NCBI RefSeq assembly: GCF_004015795.1
Contig: NZ_ML137219.1
Location: forward strand, 131,440 to 195,439
Length of the DNA stretch: 64,000 nucleotides
Reading direction: 5' to 3'
From: Falsirhodobacter deserti
GTDB taxonomy: Bacteria; Pseudomonadota; Alphaproteobacteria; Rhodobacterales; Rhodobacteraceae
In this document: positions 30,577-39,100 of the stretch, piece after piece
Layout of the letters: every line of letters starts with the position of its first letter
Position numbering within the stretch: position 1 is the first letter of the stretch
Position numbers and translations under genes: made by a program
The notes under the pieces: generated by a model
Seen by the model: only the letters and a program-made list of their open reading frames with translations
What the model was told of the DNA's origin: nothing
Database searches by the model: none

Positions 30577-30888
30577 ATGGCAAGACGACCGCGCCGGAAC
30601 CACAGCCCGGCATTCAAGGCGAAAGTGGCGGTGGCAGCGATCAAGGGCGAGAAGACTCCGATTGAACTGGCGCAGGATTTCGACGTCCATCCCAACCAGA
30701 TCAAGCAGTGGCGCGATCAGCTGCTCGAGGGCGCGACCGGAGTGTTCGGTGATGGCCTGAAGGCTGAGCCGGAACCGGTGATCGACGTGAAGACCCTGCA
30801 GGCCAAGATCGGAGAGCTGACGCTGGAGAACGATTTTTTGTCCGTCGCGCTCGGCAAGGCGGGTCTTCTGCCGAGCGCAAGAAAATGA
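30577..30888 (+). CDS. IS3-family OrfA (helix-turn-helix subunit)
   Basis: A 103-residue protein starts at the ATG at 30577, six bases after AGGAG. The helix-turn-helix region (FKAKVAVAAIKGEKTPIELA, then FDVHPNQIKQWRDQLL) and the leucine-zipper tail (AKIGELTLENDFL) are typical of OrfA of IS3 elements. Its stop overlaps the orfB start in ATGA. It may be expressed but cannot transpose the element alone, because orfB is cut. Confidence 0.85.
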   Translation: MARRPRRNHSPAFKAKVAVAAIKGEKTPIELAQDFDVHPNQIKQWRDQLLEGATGVFGDGLKAEPEPVIDVKTLQAKIGELTLENDFLSVALGKAGLLPSARK

Positions 30889-31011
30889 TCGACCCCACCG
30901 CGAAGCTCAGTGTCAGCCGCCAGGCCATCGTGCTGGGGATCAGTCGGAGCAGCGTCTATTACAAGCAGCGTCCGGTCGCGGATGCCGATCTGAAGCTGAT
31001 GCACCGGATCG
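30885..31011 (+). pseudogene. IS3-family OrfB, N-terminal stub
   Basis: The first 42 codons match the intact OrfB at 51092 (KLSVSRQAIVLGISRSSVYY) and end at 31011 in MHRI. The DDE core is absent. The frame runs on by chance into unrelated sequence to 31175. Confidence 0.85.
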
Positions 31012-31104
31012 GCATTGATGATGTAACCGCCCCCCGACGGCATCTGTGTGCCAAGGTGGGTCTATCAGGATCCACAAGGGGAGCGGTCATGTCGGAGATT
31101 ATCA

Positions 31105-31669
31105 CGGTCCGGCTCATCGCGTCGCTGCGGAATTTCACATCAAGCGGGCTGTCGAAGGAGAGGCGGCTGAAGTAATCGCTTTCGGTCAGCACGAGGCTTT
31201 CGTCGTCGTCAAAATCGCCATGGAACTTGACAATCTGGGTGCTTTGGCTGTCGGCAAGCGCGATGTCGCGTGCATTGGCGATCTTGGCAAAGCTGCGGCC
31301 GTGCAGCCCGAAAGCAACCTCAAGGTTGCGGTCGTAGTTGGTCGTGTAGATCAATGGAAAATCCAGCGAAACGATCAAGTCGTGAATGCTCGAATGCTGG
31401 ACCTGCTCCTCGGAGACCTTCCATTCCCGATCCATCCAGCTGCGCAACGCACCAATGCTTCCCCGACGGATGCGGTAATATTCCGCCACCACCTGATGGG
31501 TGCTGCCGGGAAGCAGCCCGTCCGTCGGTAGGTCCAGTTCGCGCACCATATGGTCGACCAGTCTCTGCCACGAGGGCAGCCCCACGACCATCGATACACC
31601 CGCACCGACGAAGAGAATGGCCCGGCGTTCCCGGATGGATCGGGCAAGATCGTCAAGATCGTCCGACAA
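31105..31669 (-). pseudogene. SIR2-like NAD-binding domain protein, C-terminally truncated
   Basis: About 185 residues of a SIR2-family fold remain: ILFVGAGVSMVVGLPSWQRL (the GAG-x-S NAD site), IYTTNYDRNLE (TTN-D motif), and KFHGDFDDDESLVLTESDY (the catalytic HG pair). Homology stops near 31110 and is replaced by unrelated sequence that runs into the IS3 stub. No ATG is available; a TTG at 31669 is the only in-frame start seen. SIR2-domain proteins of this kind often act in anti-phage defence by depleting NAD. No partner gene survives, so this is probably a dead defence gene. Confidence 0.7.
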
Positions 31670-32261
31670 CTCATATGGCCCCCTGCGAACGTAAGGAGGG
31701 CGCGCCCTCCGCCTTCACGCGGCTTCAGCCTCAGCATTCACAGCCAGGGGATCAGCCAGCTTTTCCGCCAGCTCGGTCATGAGCGGGTCTCGCGCTCCTC
31801 CAGCGTCTGCTCCGTCAACTCAATGACGTTATGAAGGATGCCGATCCGGCATCCTCGGACATCAAGAACAGGTTTGGCGTGTTAACGTTCAGCCCTCTCC
31901 ATCAGCCAAACGCGGCCTCGTGAGGCAAAGATTCGGATCATGTTCATGACGGTCGCTGTCGTCGCTTCCGTCTGGAGGGCGATGAGCCGCATTCGTTGCC
32001 TCCCGATCCCGACAAATGAGGTGCTTTGGTTGCAGTGACGCCGATGCGGCCCTCATCCCATATCCATGGCAGTGACGGTGAAACCCTGAACGCTTCCATT
32101 GCTTCACTAAGGCGGGGGTGAAGGCCATTCATCCGCCATTCCCGTCGCGAACCGCGTGGTCGTGCGCGCCCGGCAGCGGCCTCCCGATCCTCATTGTCGC
32201 TGATCGTTCGATGGTTGCTGCGACCTGCCGGTGTGCAAGACTCGTCGTGATGCGCGGTGCT
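31670..32261. other. Unresolved mosaic of gene scraps
   Basis: No complete gene. On the minus strand a short peptide (DVRGCRIGILHNVIELTEQT, then LEERETRS and stop, about 31780-31880) runs by an ATGA overlap into a 21-codon frame (MTELAEKLADPLAVNAEAEA). Both look like real coding tails but I cannot name them. The part 31890-32118 may be the flank of an old insertion sequence. Confidence 0.35.
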
Positions 32262-32555
32262 TTAACCCGGGACGCGGCTTCGCAAAAGCGAACGGAGCAC
32301 AGCCCCCAGATCATCGCCGGAGAAGGGCTTGGCCAGCACGGGAGTGGCTTCGAAGCCGACGGGCAGAGCCTCACGGCCATAGCCGGTGGCGAAGGCGAAG
32401 GGAATTCCACGCCTTGTGAGGATCTGCGCCAGATCGTCGGTCCGCAGCCCGTTCAGGTTTGCGTCGACCAGCGCCGCATCGAAGGTGGCCTGTTCCGCGA
32501 GGTGCAGGGCCTGTTCCAGCGTCGCCGCAGGCCCGACGACGCCGGCCTCCAGGCC
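32262..32555 (-). pseudogene. Response-regulator receiver domain, C-terminal two-thirds
   Basis: The frame reads GVVGPAATLEQALHLAEQA, then DAALVDANLNG with the phospho-acceptor Asp region, GIPFAFATGYG and the conserved Lys in VLAKPFSGDDLG, and ends at the TAA at 32262-32264. This matches single-domain receiver proteins common in alphaproteobacteria. The N-terminal acidic pair is missing, because the sequence is joined near 32558 to the tail of the broken plasmid rep gene. Confidence 0.75.
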
Positions 32556-32792
32556 ACCACGCTCTCCCGAAGAAGGGGCGCCAGTCGCTTGTCGAAGCTA
32601 TATGTTAGCATCCCATGCCGCCTCTCGCTATCGACCATGTCGTTACCGCCGAGCAGCTGCACGCGGGTCGTGCGACCGTCGATCCCACGCACGATGACAA
32701 CGGTTTTCATTAGCGCCTCAATGCTATCGCTGATGCGCTCGTGTATCGACCCAGTGAAAATCTGCTCATGCTATAAGGAGTAAAACGTAGCG

Positions 32793-33110
32793 ATGAGTGG
32801 ACCATTGGAAGACGTCGTCAAACGGTGGACGGCCAAGCGCAAGTCGGCGCTGGTTATCGAGATCATTCAAGGCAAGACGACGGTGGCGGAAGCCAGTCGC
32901 AGTTTTGACCTTTCCCCGTCCGAGATTGAGGGTTGGGTCGATGATGCCCGTCGGGGCATGGAGAATGCGCTTCGGGCGAACCCGCTCGATGTCCGGCAGG
33001 AATACGAGAAGCAGCTTCGCGACCTGCAGGAAGCCTATGGCGAAGCGATGTTGGAACTCCGCGCCCGAAAAAAGTTGGCGGCCCTCATGGAGCGGGAGGA
33101 CGACAATTGA
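32793..33110 (+). CDS. IS3-family OrfA of the intact element
   Basis: A 105-residue protein with a helix-turn-helix (KRKSALVIEIIQGKTTVAEA followed by FDLSPSEIEGWVDDA) and a coiled-coil tail (EYEKQLRDLQEAYGEAMLEL). It binds the element ends and, through ribosomal frameshifting, forms the N-terminus of the OrfAB transposase. Its TGA overlaps the start of orfB (TTGA). Confidence 0.9.
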   Translation: MSGPLEDVVKRWTAKRKSALVIEIIQGKTTVAEASRSFDLSPSEIEGWVDDARRGMENALRANPLDVRQEYEKQLRDLQEAYGEAMLELRARKKLAALMEREDDN

Positions 33111-33928
33111 TCCGGACGCTCCATGAGGGCCTGCTGGCGGACGGGATCCGGGTATCGCTGGTGAAGCTCTGCGCATGGTTCGGCGTGCCGCGGCGGACCG
33201 TCTACTACAAGCCGACCAAGGCCGCCCCGAAGATCAATCTTGGCTTCGCCGAGCCAATCAAGGCCATGATCGAGGAGAACCCCTCCTTCGGCTACCGCAC
33301 GGTGGCGTTCCTGCTGGGCTTCAACAAGAACACCGTGCAGCGGATTTTCCAGCTGAAGAACTGGCAGGTCCGCAAGCGGCCCATTGGCATGCGGCCCCGC
33401 ATCCAGGCGATGCCATCCGTCGCCACGGCGCCGAACGAACGCTGGTCCACCGACCTCTGCCGGATCTGGGCTGGCAAGGACGGCTGGACCTCGCTGGCAT
33501 TGGTCATCGACTGCCACACGCGTGAGCTTCTCGGTTGGCACCTGTCGCGCACCGGCAAGGCAACCACGGCAGCCAGCGCGTTAGAACACGCCCTGATCAG
33601 CCGCTTCGGCACCCTCGGACGCGTCAACCGCGAGTTCCTGCTGCGGTCGGACAATGGCCTGGTCTTCACCAGCCGCCACTACACGGCATTGGTCCGTAGC
33701 TACGGGCTAAAGCAGGAGTTCATCACCCCGCATTGTCCGCAGCAGAACGGCATGGTCGAGCGTGTGATCCGGACGCTGAAAGAGCAGTGCGTGCATCGGC
33801 ACCGCTTCGAAAGCATCCAACACGCTGCCCGCGCGATCGGCGATTGGATCCAGTTCTACAACACCCGCCGCCCGCATCAGGCACTTGCAATGCGAACACC
33901 TGCCGAGGCATTCAGATTAGCGGCATAA
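33107..33928 (+). CDS. IS3-family OrfB transposase of the intact element
   Basis: A 273-residue DDE transposase with an rve integrase core. The catalytic residues sit in WSTDLCRIW (Asp), LLRSDNGLVF (Asp) and NGMVERVIRTLKEQ (Glu). The N-terminal HTH_21-like segment (FGVPRRTVYY...SFGYRTVAFLLGF) is standard. It ends with the usual FYNTRRPHQAL. The frame is intact and overlaps orfA by 4 bp, which fits translational coupling or a -1 frameshift fusion. Confidence 0.92.
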   Translation: MIRTLHEGLLADGIRVSLVKLCAWFGVPRRTVYYKPTKAAPKINLGFAEPIKAMIEENPSFGYRTVAFLLGFNKNTVQRIFQLKNWQVRKRPIGMRPRIQAMPSVATAPNERWSTDLCRIWAGKDGWTSLALVIDCHTRELLGWHLSRTGKATTAASALEHALISRFGTLGRVNREFLLRSDNGLVFTSRHYTALVRSYGLKQEFITPHCPQQNGMVERVIRTLKEQCVHRHRFESIQHAARAIGDWIQFYNTRRPHQALAMRTPAEAFRLAA

Positions 33929-34168
33929 CCTGAGCAGATTCTGCTGGGTCGATACACTCGTTCCCAGCGTGGGTGCCTCGAAGCTCAGAAAGAGGAATGG
34001 AGAAGTCTCTGCCTTCAAACCCCATGTCCGGGCCGAAAGCATTGGCCAGCAGGCGGTTGTAGAGGCGCCGCGCAGCGAGAGAGAGGCCCGTTGCGCCTTG
34101 GATATCGATCAGCTCGGCGGGCTTGATCATCTCGCCGTTTAAGGGGCGCACTTCAAGCGTCCGGCGCA

Positions 34169-34190
34169 GATTATAACTTTTGGGGTGATC
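34169..34190 (-). repeat. Inverted iteron inside the 5' end of rep
   Basis: On the minus strand GATCACCCCAAAAGTTATAA matches the iteron consensus found upstream (ATCACCC, a 5-6 bp gap, then GTTA). It lies within the first ten codons of rep and points the opposite way to the main array. It could let the initiator repress its own gene. Confidence 0.55.
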
Positions 34191-34275
34191 TTCTGCTTGC
34201 ACCATGCCTGCCTGTCTCGCTTTTTGCAGGCGATGATAGTCATTTTCTTGATCTGGAGAAGCCCCGGAAGATAAA

Positions 34276-34407
34276 TCACCCCATCGGTTACAATGCGGTG
34301 GTAAATGTCTGCACCAAAATCACCCCACTGGTTACGATAGATCACCCAGTAAGTTACAGAAAATCACCCGAATTGTTTCGATAGATCACCCGATTAGTTA
34401 TCGTCAT
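34276..34407 (+). repeat. Iteron array of a plasmid replication origin
   Basis: TCACCC followed by a GTTA/GTTT core recurs with starts at 34276, 34320, 34342, 34364 and 34386. The spacings are 44, 22, 22 and 22 bp, so all sites lie on one face of the helix and one unit has decayed. Such arrays are the binding sites of iteron-type initiators. The array starts about 70 bp upstream of the broken rep gene. Confidence 0.82.
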
Positions 34408-34410
34408 GGA

Positions 34411-34715
34411 AATTATACAAGTTGTTTCAGTAGCCTATCCCTGCCGAAGAAGAAGAAAGAGAAGAAAGAAGAGACCGGAAAAGGTGACACACAACATGTC
34501 CCCTAATTCCAAGGCCCCTGGACCCAGTCCTACGAATGCACTGGCCTTCTCAGACCTTCCATGCACCTGCGCATACTCGATCTCCGACAGCATCTTGATG
34601 ATGCCGAGACGAATACCCGGATCAGCTGCCACCTCGCCATGATCGAAGTGGGGGCTCCTCGTCTGCAAGCACCCTGGCGGAAGGGGTCGAAAGCCCCACC
34701 GATCTACTGCTTTGG
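34411..34715. other. Gap between the iterons and the IS5-type element
   Basis: No gene can be named. A minus-strand frame of 77 codons (34435-34668) has a plausible soluble part (AADPGIRLGIIKMLSEIEYA) and a hydrophobic end, but no ribosome site or family was recognised. A purine-rich run (GAAGAAGAAAGAGAAGAAAG) lies near 34444-34463. Confidence 0.35.
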
Positions 34716-34721
34716 ATGAAC

Positions 34722-35482
34722 ATGCGAGACAAGCGATACTTCTGGCTGAGCGCGCGGCAGATGCAACGACTTCAGCCGTTCTTTCCCAAGGTGCGAGGCC
34801 GGGCGCGGTCCGACGACTGCAAGGTGCTGAGTGGGATCATCTACGTCAAGCGCTATGGGCTGCGGTGGCAGGATGCGCCTTCTGTCTATGGGCCCTATAA
34901 GACTCTGTATAACCGGTTCGCCCGCTGGTCTCGAATGGGCATCTTTGTCCGGATATTTCAGGAACTGGCGCAGCCCGGCAACCATGGCGACACGTTGATG
35001 ATCGACAGCACATTCCTGAAAGCGCACCGCACCGCAGCAAGCCTGCGAAAAAAGGGGGCCGTCCGCGGGCGATCGGACGCACGAAAGGCGGCCTGAACTC
35101 CAAGCTGCACATGCTCAGCGACGGCGAAGGCCGCCTGCTGAACGTCTTCCTCTCCCCAGGCCAGATGGCCGACAGCCGAGGTGCCCTCGTGCTGCTACGC
35201 CATCTGCCGAAAGCGAAGCGCTTCCTGGGTGACAAGGCTTATGATGCCGACTGGCTGCGCGATGACCTCAAGAACCGTGGCATCCGTCCCTGCATCCCGC
35301 CCAGGAAGAAGCGCAGAAAACCGGCCAGATACAACAAGCGCCTCTATCGCAAGCGCTACCGCATCGAGAATGCCTTCGGTCGTCTGAAGGACTGGCGTGG
35401 GGTCGCGACCCGCTATGAGCGCTGCGGGGACATCTTCCTCAACGCCATCATCCTGGCCGCGATCATCATCTTCTGGATATGA
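34722..35482 (+). CDS. IS5-family (IS427-like) transposase in two overlapping frames
   Basis: The first frame (34722-35096, 124 residues) carries the N-terminal domain and the first Asp (LMIDSTFLKAHRTAASLRKK). The second frame continues with GGLNSKLHMLSDGEGRLL, then FLGDKAYDADWL (second Asp) and YRKRYRIENAFGRLKDWRG (Glu), and ends at 35482. The frames meet at a slippery AAAAAAGGGGG near 35049-35059, as in IS427-group elements that make the transposase by frameshifting. The terminal repeats could not be defined; the right end is probably near 35498, where another transposase fragment begins. Confidence 0.82.
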
Positions 35483-35499
35483 AACTTATAGGGATGGAC

Positions 35500-35694
35500 C
35501 CTATGATAACTCAGCTGTCGAAAGCTTCTTCAAATCCCTGAAGGCCGAACTGATCTGGCGCTAGGATTGGCACACCCGGCGCGACGTTGAGATCGCACTC
35601 TTCGAATACATCAACGGTTTCTACAACCCGCGCCGGAAACACTCGACCTTGGGCTGGACATCACCCGTGGCCTTCGAACAACGGGCCGCATAAC
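35500..35694 (+). pseudogene. IS3-family OrfB C-terminal remnant
   Basis: The fragment reads PYDNSAVESFFKSLKAELIW, a TAG stop, and then continues to FEYINGFYNPRRKHSTLGWT and a TAA. This is the end of an IS3-family transposase unlike the two others in the window. It abuts the IS5-type element, which probably inserted into it. Confidence 0.8.
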
Positions 35695-35730
35695 ATGAGC
35701 ACCCGACCGGAACAGAACCGGCGCAGGTCC

Positions 35731-35910
35731 AAGCTCTTCGCGTTCCTGATCTGTGAGCCAAACGAGGTCGTGGGTCAGATCCATCCCAAGGCCATGCCGG
35801 TGATACTGATCACGCAGGACGAGGTCGAGATGTGGCTGAGCGCGGACTGGCGATTGGCGCAGGCTCTGCAGCGGCCGCTCCCTGATACCCTTCTATTAGC
35901 TACCTCTTAA
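35731..35910 (+). pseudogene. SOS response-associated peptidase (SRAP/YedK) C-terminal remnant
   Basis: About 59 residues (FAFLICEPNEVVGQIHPKAM, then PVILITQDEVEMWL and ALQRPLPD) match the end of SRAP proteins, which shield abasic sites in single-stranded DNA. The catalytic N-terminal Cys and most of the domain are missing. The fragment follows directly on the IS3 remnant, so insertion or deletion removed its 5' part. Confidence 0.7.
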
Positions 35911-36196
35911 TTTATCTGTCATAGCTGAACGCTAGTGCCCTAAGCTGCATGCCGTCACCGATACAACCTGACCGCCCAACGCCTCTACAAAGTGCTTTAC
36001 AATGGCGCGCATCATAGCCGCAGCATCATGTGGCCAGTCTTTCCAGACAAGTAGTTTCACCGCTTTTGAGTCTGTAGAAAACAGCCCGGACCCGATCGGG
36101 CGATCATCATGCTGGCCCGCCCTCCCAGTCCGGGGCGGAATACCGGCGAGAGTTGACGATATTCAGACCGGCCCACATGAGAAAGAACAAGCGTAA
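35911..36196. other. Upstream region of the GGDEF-EAL gene
   Basis: No gene or RNA was recognised in 286 bp. It marks the end of the insertion-sequence pile-up and should contain the promoter for the c-di-GMP protein; no clear promoter motif could be chosen. Confidence 0.35.
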
Positions 36197-39100
36197 ATGG
36201 CACGCCTCACAACAGCCGACCGTTCTGACCAAGCCCGTGGCCCTTCTTCCGCACCCGGGGATACCACACAACCTCACTCTGCAGGGTATGAAACCTCGTC
36301 ATCGGACCTTCCCGGAGAGATACTGGGAAGTCTGATCAACGGCGTTCCGGACCCGATCGCAGTGAAAGACAGGGATGGCCGCTTCGTCCTGATGAACGAC
36401 GCGATGTGCGCGCTATTGGGGCGCAGCCGCGATGAGGTGCTGGGGCGGACCGACTTCAATTTCCTTCCCGAGGAGCAGGCGCGGGGCTTCCGCGCGGACG
36501 ATCAACACGTTCTGACGACCGGCGAGGAACGCGACGTTGAAGAGGAACTGACGTCGGCCGACGGCCGCGTCCAGCTTCTCAGAACCCGCAAGCGCTGGAT
36601 TTGGCTTCCTGGACCAACGGGACGGGCACCCTTTGTCCTCGCGACCATACAGGACATCACCGAGAGCCGGCGGGCCGAGATGGCGCTGCGGGAGAGTGAG
36701 GCCCACTTCCGGTCGATGGCCGATGGCGCGCCCGTGATGATCTGGATGAGTGACCCGAGCGGCGCCGGCATCTTCTGCAACAAGATGTGGCTTGCGCTGA
36801 CCGGGCAGAGTTATGAGGAGGCGCTTGGCTATGGGTGGCTGAAGGCCATTCATCCTGACGACCAGAAGAGGGTGGAACAGATCTTCCTGGCCGCGAGCGC
36901 GCGTCGGGAGCCCTATCAGGCCGAGTACCGTCTGCGGACCGTGAGCGGGTCATGGGCCTGGGTGATTGATGTGGGGCAACCGCGCTTTGATGCGCACGGG
37001 AACTTCCAGGGCTATGTCGGTTCTGCTCTCGACATCACGGAGCGGCAGGAGATCCAGGCCGCCCTGCAGGAAAGCGAGGAGCACTATTGGCACTCGGTCG
37101 AGTTGAACCCTCAGATCCCGTGGATTGCAGATCCACAGGGGAACATCGTGGAGGTCTCCAACCGCTGGTGTGCCATGACGGGGGTCTCTCTTGATCAGGC
37201 CCTCGGGCAGAGTTGGACCCGTGCGCTGTATCCTGACGACATTGCGCAGACAGTCCGTCTTTGGAGCACGGCTTTGTTGAGCGGGACGCCCGTGGACGTC
37301 GAGTATCGTCTGCGAAGCGCTGACGGAAGCTATCGGTGGTTCAGGGCGCGCGCCGCGCCTCGTCACGATGACTCCGGTGCGATCCTGCGGTGGTATGGCA
37401 CAATTGAGGATATTCACGAGCACAAGCAGGCGACACTGGCCCTGCAGGAGCGCGAACGGCAGCTTCAGACCGTGTTCAACCAGGCGGTTGTCGGCCTCAT
37501 GCACCGTGACCAGAGCAACCGGGTGCTCATGATCAACCAGCACTACTGCGAGATCCTGGGCCGGGCCCGGGAGGAGCTCGAGGGCGTGTCCATGATCCAG
37601 TTCACGCATCCCGAGGACGCCAAGTGGCAAGCGCCACTGCTGCAGCAACATGAAGCCACCGGTGAGCCGCTTCAGCTGGAGAAACGCTATCTCCGACCGG
37701 ACGGCTCCGTCGTCTGGTGCAAGGTCAACGTCTCCTATGTGCGTGACGACGCTGGCGCGGTTGCCGGGACGATCACCGTGGCGGAGGACATCACCGCCCA
37801 CAAGCTGGCGGAGGAGCGCGCTCAAGAGGCCCACAGTCTTCTGCAAGAGGTGATCGACAGCGTGGACGACCTGATCTTCGTCAAGGATCGGAACGGGCTC
37901 TTCCTGGCGGCAAACCTGAAGTTCGGCGGTGCCAAGATCATAGGGAAATACGATCATGAGTTGTACGAGCCGGAGATTGCCGAAAAATATCGTTCGGATG
38001 ATCTTCGGGTCCTTGCAAGCGGCCGCAAACTGAGCGTTGAGGAGGACGTTCCCGGGGAGACTGTTCGACACTATCACACCGTCAAGGTGCCGTGGCGCAA
38101 AAACGGCGACATCATCGGCGTCATCGGCATCGCCCGAGACATCACGGAGCGGAAGAAAACCGAGGAGCGCCTGCGGTGGGCGGCCCATCACGATGAGCTG
38201 ACCGGCCTGCCGAACCGTCGGCTGTTCCAGAAGAAAATCAAGGATGCCTTCGAAAAGACCATGGCCGGGCAGCGCCGGGTCGGCCTGCTGTCCTTGGACG
38301 TGGATCACTTCAAACAGATCAATGACAAGTTTGGGCACGATGTGGGCGACATCTTCCTGAAGGGCTTTGCCGACCGCCTGCGTCAGGCGGTGGGGCGCCA
38401 AGGTGTGATAGCCCGGCTCGGCGGGGATGAATTTGCGGTTCTTCTGCCTGATATCGGTGGAGAAGACGACGTCAGGAGGATCGCGCAAGCCATCCTCGCT
38501 CACATGCACGAACCCCTCTCGCTCCACGGGAATATCTTGGACTGCCGCACCAGCATCGGCGGCACGGTTACTGTCTTCAAGCGGGATGAGGACCCTGATG
38601 AGTTGCGCAAGCAGTCCGATCTTGCCCTTTACGCCAGCAAGGCATCGGGCCGGGGCATCTTCACCATGTTCCGCCCGGCGATGCGCGAAGATGAGCAGAA
38701 AGTGGCGTCCGCTCTTCGGGTGGCGGGCCAGGCGGTCGCCTTCGACTGGATTATGCCTCACTATCAGCCAAAGGTCGACCTGCGTTCCGGCCGTTTGAGC
38801 GGCTTTGAGGCTTTGCTGCGCTGGCACCCCCCTGGCACCGGCATCCAGCCGCCTCACATGATCGCGCCCGCCTTTGACAACACCGATCTCGGCATCAGCA
38901 TCGGCATGCGCATCCGGTCCTGTGTGTTCCAGCACCTCCAGAAGTGGCGGGGTTCAGGCACCGAGGTTGGACGGATCGCAATCAACGTCTCTGCAGCCGA
39001 GTTCCGGCGCGATGACTATGCCGAGCAGGTTCTGGACGAACTGGACCGCGCCGGCCTCCCGACGCGTTGCCTTGAGGTCGAGGTGACCGAAGGCGTGTTC

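Larger units (their letters stand above)
30497..31011 (+). mobile_element. IS3-family element, left part only (first ~515 bp)
   Basis: The left terminus TGGTCCAGGAGATCCGGACA starts at 30497. The element carries a full orfA and the first 42 codons of orfB, then breaks off at 31011. Bases 30784-31011 are nearly identical to 50991-51218, where the right part of the same kind of element survives. The two pieces together would give a full element of about 1.27 kb. Confidence 0.8.
32742..33956 (+). mobile_element. Intact IS3-family insertion sequence inside the rep gene
   Basis: This element is 1215 bp. Its ends begin TGTATCGACCCAG on both strands and continue with matching AATCTGCTCA blocks, giving imperfect inverted repeats of about 30 bp. 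A 4-bp target duplication CTCG flanks it (32738-32741 and 33957-33960). Both orfA and orfB are open, so it may still be active. Confidence 0.92.
32561..34205 (-). pseudogene. Plasmid replication initiator (RepA/RPA-like), split by an IS3-family element and truncated
   Basis: The N-terminal 83 codons run from the ATG at 34205 to 33957 (PAELIDIQGATGLSLAARRL, then LLANAFGPDMG and SELRGTHAGNE). The insertion sequence follows, and the frame resumes at 32737 (RISDSIEALMKTVVIVRGID, then TRVQLLGGNDM and LTYSFDKRLAPLLRES). Removing the element and one CTCG target copy restores the frame exactly. The gene then stops matching near 32561, where a receiver-domain fragment is joined, so the C-terminal part is lost. 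It resembles replication initiators of alphaproteobacterial plasmids; iterons lie just upstream. Confidence 0.8.

Noticed and set aside
36002-36196. 64-residue frame upstream of the GGDEF-EAL gene
   Set aside because: No ribosome site or homology, and low-complexity composition.
36950-38935. 661-residue minus-strand frame opposite the GGDEF-EAL gene
   Set aside because: All PAS and GGDEF motifs lie on the plus strand; the antisense frame has no recognisable domain.
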